Origin: Enterovibrio paralichthyis
GTDB taxonomy: Bacteria > Pseudomonadota > Gammaproteobacteria > Enterobacterales > Vibrionaceae
NCBI RefSeq assembly: GCF_019209835.1
Contig: NZ_JAHUTS010000008.1
Location: 124,001 to 188,000, forward strand
Direction of reading: 5' to 3'
DNA: 64,000 nt
The notes under the pieces are model-generated. The model made no database searches. It worked only from the letters and a program-made list of their open reading frames with translations, and was not told where the DNA came from. Shown piece by piece: positions 59,542 to 64,000 of this stretch. The translations under genes were made by a program, and so were the position numbers. Position 1 is the first letter of the stretch; each line of letters opens with the position of its first letter.

Positions 59542-60812
59542 CTGATAGTGGCGATGAAATGTATCAGCTTGGGAAGCGCTTGTTTCCTATTTGCAGAAGC
59601 CTGACAGGAAATGGCGTAAGGGAAACACTTCAGATTTTGAAAGAAGAATTCCCTGAGCTAGAAATTTTCTCTGTGCCGTCTGGTATGAAGGCTTTTGACT
59701 GGACAGTACCTGATGAGTGGAATGTACATGATGCATATATTCTTGATCCATCAGGGAAGAAAGTTATTGATTTCAAAGAGTCAAACTTACATGTCGTTGG
59801 TTATTCAGAGCCTGTAGACAAGACTCTTGATTTGGCTGATTTGGTAGAACGTATTCACACCCTGCCAGAACAACCTGACGCGATACCTTATATCACTTCT
59901 TATTATTCTCGTTACTGGGGCTTTTGTGCGACTGAAAAGCAGATAACAGCACTTCAACCCGGTAAGTACAGAGCAGTAATCGACTCTCAACTTGAACCTG
60001 GCGAACTAAATTATGGCGAGATAATTCTTCCGGGTGAAAGTGAAAAAGAAATTCTTATCTCTACCTATGTATGCCACCCATCCATGGCGAATAATGAGCT
60101 TTCTGGCCCATTGGTTTCAATATATTTAGGGAAGTGGTTAAAAACATTAAAGAATAGAAAATACACATATCGCATTGTTTTTGTACCAGAAACGATCGGT
60201 GCAATTGTCTATATAAGCAGACATCTGGAAAGTCTAAAACAAAATGTTATAGCCGGCTTTATGGTGACATGTGTTGGAGATGAAAGGGCGTACTCTTATC
60301 TTCCTTCTAGAAATGGAGAAACCCTTGCGGACCACGCTGCAAGACATGCGTTAAAACACATTGACCCAGCGTATAAAGTATATGAGTGGAGAGACCGAGG
60401 AAGTGACGAAAGGCAGTATTGCTCGCCAGGCGTTGACCTTCCGGTTGCGACCATCATGAGATCTAAATATGCGGAGTATCCGGAGTATCATACATCGTTG
60501 GATAACTTTGATTTGGTAACGCCAAAAGGTTTGACTGGTGGACTGAATGCGTTAAAGCAGGCAGTATCAATTATTGAAAACAATTGCTATCCCAAAATTA
60601 ATGTATTATGCGAACCTCAACTTGGAAAAAGAGGGCTTTATCCGAGTTTGAGTACTAAAGATACACAAAGTCAAGTTCAGTTGATGATGGACTTTATGAG
60701 CTATGCTGATGGCACCAAGTCACTATTAGAAATTGCTGACATGGTAAATTGTTCATTTTTTGACCTTCATCGTATTTATGTCAAACTTGATGAAGCAAAC
60801 TTAATTGAATAG
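59538..60812 (+). CDS. DUF4910 (DUF2172) aminopeptidase-like protein
   Basis: This 424-aa protein has a DUF4910 M28-peptidase-like core with TYVCHPSMANNELSGPLV, VPETIGAIVYISRHLE and YHTSLDNFDLVTPKGL carrying possible zinc ligands. A C-terminal winged-helix-like tail follows (about 370-424). The family includes Campylobacter jejuni Cj1295, needed to add a di-O-methylglyceric-acid-modified pseudaminic acid to flagellin (recalled, not searched). It is the last gene of the acyl cassette and overlaps the AAC(3)-like gene by four bases. Confidence 0.82.
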   Translation: MTDSGDEMYQLGKRLFPICRSLTGNGVRETLQILKEEFPELEIFSVPSGMKAFDWTVPDEWNVHDAYILDPSGKKVIDFKESNLHVVGYSEPVDKTLDLADLVERIHTLPEQPDAIPYITSYYSRYWGFCATEKQITALQPGKYRAVIDSQLEPGELNYGEIILPGESEKEILISTYVCHPSMANNELSGPLVSIYLGKWLKTLKNRKYTYRIVFVPETIGAIVYISRHLESLKQNVIAGFMVTCVGDERAYSYLPSRNGETLADHAARHALKHIDPAYKVYEWRDRGSDERQYCSPGVDLPVATIMRSKYAEYPEYHTSLDNFDLVTPKGLTGGLNALKQAVSIIENNCYPKINVLCEPQLGKRGLYPSLSTKDTQSQVQLMMDFMSYADGTKSLLEIADMVNCSFFDLHRIYVKLDEANLIE

Positions 60813-60943
60813 ATATGGCGTGCTAGATTTTTAATTCATGAAAAATAATGGGAGTGTACTGATACATTAAACGTATCGCTTCCCACTGGCTATAGAAATA
60901 ACATCGTAACCGATTTTCGTTTTAGTTATTTGGTTTTATAAAT

Positions 60944-61945
60944 ATGATAAATATATTAGAGCAGCTATCAGATAACAACATCGTTGTTAGTTTTGCCACA
61001 GAAAAAGATAAAGAAAGCTGGGAAGCTGTACTTAAAACTAAAAACTTTGTGTCGAACAGATATGATTGGAATAATCTGGTCTACCTTAATACGTACTTCT
61101 CTAAAGAAAGTGGTTACAAACAGATCCCATTGATTTATTTCTATAAAAACAAGCCGGTTGCTGTTTGGCCACTTGCTATCATTAATGGTGTTTTGAGTAG
61201 TCATGGTGGAGATGTCGTCGAACCTTTGGTGATTGAAGGTACGCCACAAAAAGTTCGAAAGCAGCTTTTTGAAATGAGCTATTCATTTATTAGTTCAATT
61301 GAAAATGAAACTGCATGTAAGCCAAGTCCATTTGGCGTAATTCTTAGCAATATAAACTTGTCAGAATGGGCTGTTTATTTACATAACCAAGGCATGAAGT
61401 GTTTATCCAAGCAATTGCTTTATGTTGATTTAACCTGCAGCTTAGAAGAAATAAAGTCTTCATTTCGGAAAAGCTATAGGCCTCTTGTGACAAAGGGGCT
61501 CCGGCTCTGGGACTCTGAAGTTGTTACTAGCAGTAGAGATGTGTTTGAGGAGTTTATGCAATTACATCATGATGTTGCTGGGGGCTGGACGAGAAGCCGA
61601 GAAACGTGGGATCTGCATTATGAAATGATGGTCAATGGAGAGGCGTTTTTAATCACTTTGAGAGATGATAATGGCGTGCTAGTTGGGGCAGGTTTTTTTG
61701 TAAACAACAGGACAAATGCTTGCTATGCAATTGCGGCTTATGATCGGAGCTTATTCAAAGAACCACTGGGTCATGTGGTTCAATACAAGGCGATCGAATA
61801 CATGATAAGTAAAGGCTTTAAATGGTATGAGATTGGCGAAAATGTCAGCATTCTCGATGAGTCAACAGATAAAGAACGCAATATAGTTAAATTTAAATCT
61901 GGATTCAGTAACTTAAGCCTTGCTCAATTGCAATTTTATAGATGA
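60944..61945 (+). CDS. FemAB/GNAT-like acyltransferase of the polysaccharide locus
   Basis: The 333-aa protein has two GNAT-related halves: WNNLVYLNTYFSKESGYKQI then PLIYFYKNKPVAVWPLAI in the first, and FLITLRDDNGVLVGAGFFV with CYAIAAYDRSLFKEP in the second. The second half contains SSFRKSYRPLVTKGL as a basic binding segment. This matches the FemAB-like/GNAT_6 group found in exopolysaccharide loci. The donor and acceptor are unknown. 131 bp without a clear terminator precede it, and the next gene follows after eight bases. Confidence 0.72.
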   Translation: MINILEQLSDNNIVVSFATEKDKESWEAVLKTKNFVSNRYDWNNLVYLNTYFSKESGYKQIPLIYFYKNKPVAVWPLAIINGVLSSHGGDVVEPLVIEGTPQKVRKQLFEMSYSFISSIENETACKPSPFGVILSNINLSEWAVYLHNQGMKCLSKQLLYVDLTCSLEEIKSSFRKSYRPLVTKGLRLWDSEVVTSSRDVFEEFMQLHHDVAGGWTRSRETWDLHYEMMVNGEAFLITLRDDNGVLVGAGFFVNNRTNACYAIAAYDRSLFKEPLGHVVQYKAIEYMISKGFKWYEIGENVSILDESTDKERNIVKFKSGFSNLSLAQLQFYR

Positions 61946-61953
61946 GATAGAAA

Positions 61954-63372
61954 ATGAAAGTCGTACTCCATGGTTTTGGCACATTTCCTGTCTTCTTTTA
62001 TCACCTGATCAAGCACAGTAAGCAGAGTAACTCAGGTATTGAGTGGTATATCTTACTAAGCACGCCGCACTTTCAAGAGGCCTTTGAGCAGCTCTTGGGC
62101 CCAGATAACGTTCGCGTAATAGACACAAGGTTTTCAGAGGCACGTAAGCAAAAAGCTATTGTTGATGCCGTGTCTTATCCACAGAAGTTAGCAGAAGACA
62201 TTGCAGCAGAAAAAAGACCCACGCTGAATGTCACAGCGGTTGACTACGAAAACAAAGCGAAATGGATGTTTCACCAAGCGCGTGAATTCATGAGCGATGT
62301 GAGAGCAAATGTCGCGCTTGTTTCGCAAGTCGAAGGGATGGATGGCAAAATCTTCATTCGTGCAGCACAAAGCCTTGGCATAGAGGTAGCAGTGCCGACG
62401 GGCTTGAGAAATGTCGGCGGTATCTACTTTTCTCCTGACGAATGTGAAAGCTTCCCTGAGTATGCAAATGAAGGGGCTGAGCAGTATCGCGAAGAAGCGG
62501 AACGCTTTATTCGTCAATTTAATGAAAAACCAATGCCTGCGTGGAGTGCGCTTGGCAACGCAGATGAGCCAACCCTAGATACGTTGAGAGCCCCTTTTAC
62601 TAAGCGGCTGATTAACTTTGTAAAGTATGCCCTTGCTGATGGTTCTAGCTTTAAACTGGATAAAATCCGCGTCGCCTTCTTGAACAACTTACCGATGCTT
62701 CGCAATGCGATTTGGCGTTTAAACACCAAGCGTAACAGTCGTCTATGTAATATCGAATCGGTCAACGAGTTACCGGAAAAGTTCATTTTCTTCCCGCTTC
62801 AGTACACGCCGGAGTCTTCCATCAATACCCCAGCGGCGTATTTTCTTGATCAAATGCGGGCTGTAGATGCGCTGCGTTTTAGCATGCCGTCAGATTACAC
62901 GCTGGTGGTAAAAGAACACCCCGCATGTATTGAAACGCGAGGCGGTGGCTTGCTTCGCCAGTTACTGAAAACACCGGGTGTTAGGGTAGCGAAGTACAAC
63001 CTGAACACAGCGGAAGTTTGTGCAAAAGCGGATTTGGTTGTTTCTGTGACAGGCACAGTAGTGATGGAAGCCTTTATGCTTGGAAAGGCTTCAATGTCTT
63101 TAGCCAAAGCGTTACCGTCAGAAGTGATTGGTGGGGTGGTTGGTTTGTGTAACTTATCTGAAACGCTTGGTGTGCTGCTTTCTCCAGACTATAAAATCAG
63201 TGAAGAAGCAAAAGTAGAAGCATTAGCGAAAGTGTTCAACATTCAAACCAAAGCCGTGTTTACAGGCCCAGGTATTCCTGGCGAGCCTGCATTAAAGCAA
63301 TCTAACATCGTTCGTTTCTTTGATGGCTTTGTAGAGCATTGCAAAAAACAGGGCATTCAATGTGATTGCTAA
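61954..63372 (+). CDS. Capsule/surface polysaccharide biosynthesis glycosyltransferase-like protein
   Basis: The 472-aa protein has an N-terminal Rossmann-like part (MKVVLHGFGTFPVFFYHLIK, ANVALVSQVEGMDGKIFIRA). The C-terminal GT-B-like part has FIFFPLQYTPESS, YTLVVKEHPACI, ADLVVSVTGTVVMEAFMLGK. The last motifs are those of KpsC/KpsS-like capsule synthesis proteins that bind CMP-sugar. Nonulosonate transfer by this protein is possible given the CMP-sugar pathway upstream. The stop lies eleven bases inside the next gene. Confidence 0.72.
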   Translation: MKVVLHGFGTFPVFFYHLIKHSKQSNSGIEWYILLSTPHFQEAFEQLLGPDNVRVIDTRFSEARKQKAIVDAVSYPQKLAEDIAAEKRPTLNVTAVDYENKAKWMFHQAREFMSDVRANVALVSQVEGMDGKIFIRAAQSLGIEVAVPTGLRNVGGIYFSPDECESFPEYANEGAEQYREEAERFIRQFNEKPMPAWSALGNADEPTLDTLRAPFTKRLINFVKYALADGSSFKLDKIRVAFLNNLPMLRNAIWRLNTKRNSRLCNIESVNELPEKFIFFPLQYTPESSINTPAAYFLDQMRAVDALRFSMPSDYTLVVKEHPACIETRGGGLLRQLLKTPGVRVAKYNLNTAEVCAKADLVVSVTGTVVMEAFMLGKASMSLAKALPSEVIGGVVGLCNLSETLGVLLSPDYKISEEAKVEALAKVFNIQTKAVFTGPGIPGEPALKQSNIVRFFDGFVEHCKKQGIQCDC

Positions 63373-64000
63373 GAAAAGTTTTCTGCGTTCTCTGTTCACG
63401 GTTTCTGGTATCTCCATCATTGTTTTAATTGTTGGCTTTATTAGACAAATTATCATTGCGAGACAATTCGGTACGTCTCTGGAAATGGATATTTACTATG
63501 TTGCCTATGCCATTACGACAATTTTGGTGATCACGCCGGGTGCTCTATTTGAGCACGTGGCTGTTCCAAAACTAAAGCAACACATGGAAGAGCACGGCAT
63601 GGAGAAGTTTTATGATTATGCCGTAGGCATAATCATCCTCTCTGTCATCACCTCTGTGGTGTTGGTTGGGCTATATGCCCTGTTGTCTCCCTTGCTGGCC
63701 AAGCTCATGACGTCAGGGTTTAGTGAGAAAGAAACAGAAGCATTGAGCGCTTTTGTTTATTGGTTTGTGCCTTGGTTATTGGTCTATCCAATCTTTAATG
63801 CCCTGACCAGCGTGCTAAAGAGCATGGAGAAATTCCTCGTTTCTTCGTTTGCAGAAGTCATTTACATGTTCTCGTCGCTGGCGGTGATTTACTTCTATGC
63901 GTCAACAAGAGTGGAAATTATCCCAATATCTCAGTTTGTTGGGCATTTGCTGGCCATCATTTTCTTGCTCGTGATTTTTGTTAAATCATCAAAACGACTA
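63362..64000 (+). CDS. MurJ/Wzx-like lipid-linked oligosaccharide flippase (partial, 3' end missing)
   Basis: The 213 codons in the window start at GTG 63362, overlapping the previous stop by 11 bases, and stay open to the window end. The protein is hydrophobic with about six helices so far and begins SFLRSLFTVSGISIIVLIVG. The segment RQIIIARQFGTSLEMDIYYV is typical of MurJ/MviN-fold flippases that act as Wzx in O-antigen or capsule clusters. It probably flips the undecaprenyl-linked repeat unit. Confidence 0.8.
   Translation, partial: MIAKKSFLRSLFTVSGISIIVLIVGFIRQIIIARQFGTSLEMDIYYVAYAITTILVITPGALFEHVAVPKLKQHMEEHGMEKFYDYAVGIIILSVITSVVLVGLYALLSPLLAKLMTSGFSEKETEALSAFVYWFVPWLLVYPIFNALTSVLKSMEKFLVSSFAEVIYMFSSLAVIYFYASTRVEIIPISQFVGHLLAIIFLLVIFVKSSKRL

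Noticed and set aside
60813..60943. Terminator between the DUF4910 and FemAB-like genes
   Set aside because: GATAC/GTATC and GGGAG/CTTCCC can pair around 60850-60895 but no T run follows, so termination is not supported.

Overview
The window is a stretch of gammaproteobacterial chromosome, most likely from the Vibrionaceae (Grimontia, Enterovibrio or Photobacterium-like rather than E. coli-like). The evidence is gene order and protein sequence: two tandem fadL genes, an ECF sigma/DUF3379 pair and fadIJ; pdxB-asd-fimV/hubP-truA-accD-folC-dedD-cvpA-purF; and a second aspartate-semialdehyde dehydrogenase with an intact catalytic cysteine. No rRNA, tRNA, CRISPR array, prophage or intact transposase gene was seen. 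The species cannot be fixed from sequence reading alone.

Layout. (1) 1-2309: end of the cytochrome c maturation operon (ccmF tail, ccmG/dsbE, ccmH, ccmI). (2) 2391-3179: mlaA lipoprotein. (3) 3237-7661, minus strand: two FadL porins and an ECF sigma factor with its DUF3379 partner. (4) 7662-8563: a 900-bp non-coding stretch with an orphan terminator (possible small RNA), a 7-bp tandem array, a palindrome and a FadR-like operator ahead of (5) fadI-fadJ. (6) 12050-26502: housekeeping genes, namely a pitrilysin-type protease, sixA, smrB, prmB, aroC, a TRIC-family membrane protein, epmC, yfcL, mnmC, fabB (whose 3' UTR is a candidate FarS small RNA), pdxB and asd. (7) 26756-37168: fimV/hubP, truA, accD, folC, dedD, cvpA, purF, with a PurR-like box ahead of cvpA. 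(8) 37231-40421: a Yip1 protein, a LysR regulator and an RssB-like response regulator.

(9) From 40656 to the end the window is an accessory surface-polysaccharide locus, visibly AT-richer than the rest, with overlapping same-strand genes. It opens with rfaH, followed about 50 bp later by an ops element, so the whole locus is probably read by an RfaH-modified polymerase. A Wzz-like chain-length protein comes next, then enzymes for UDP-ManNAc (wecB) and UDP-GlcNAcA/UDP-GalNAcA (tviB, tviC). A pseudaminic-acid-type nonulosonate set follows (pseB, pseC, aldo/keto reductase, SpsF-type cytidylyltransferase, class III aminotransferase, a pseG-pseH fusion, pseI). Next is a compact cassette: methyltransferase, HOA-type aldolase, acyl-activating ligase, VOC protein, cyclase-family hydrolase, acyl carrier protein, AAC(3)-fold acyltransferase and DUF4910 protein. 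The window ends with a FemAB/GNAT-like protein, a capsule-synthesis-type protein and the start of a MurJ/Wzx-like flippase.

The most interesting part is the cassette at 53619-60812. It has the parts needed to make an unusual acyl group, load it on a dedicated carrier protein and transfer it to an amino sugar. From memory its family content (DUF4910, AAC(3)-like, ACP, methyltransferase beside pse genes) resembles the Campylobacter jejuni Cj1295-Cj1300 region that modifies pseudaminic acid on flagellin; here it sits in a capsule/O-antigen-type locus. Also of note are two copies of a MITE-like repeat (17406 and about 37998), two heptanucleotide arrays (8261 and 18887) and a 100-bp inverted-repeat element at 54348.
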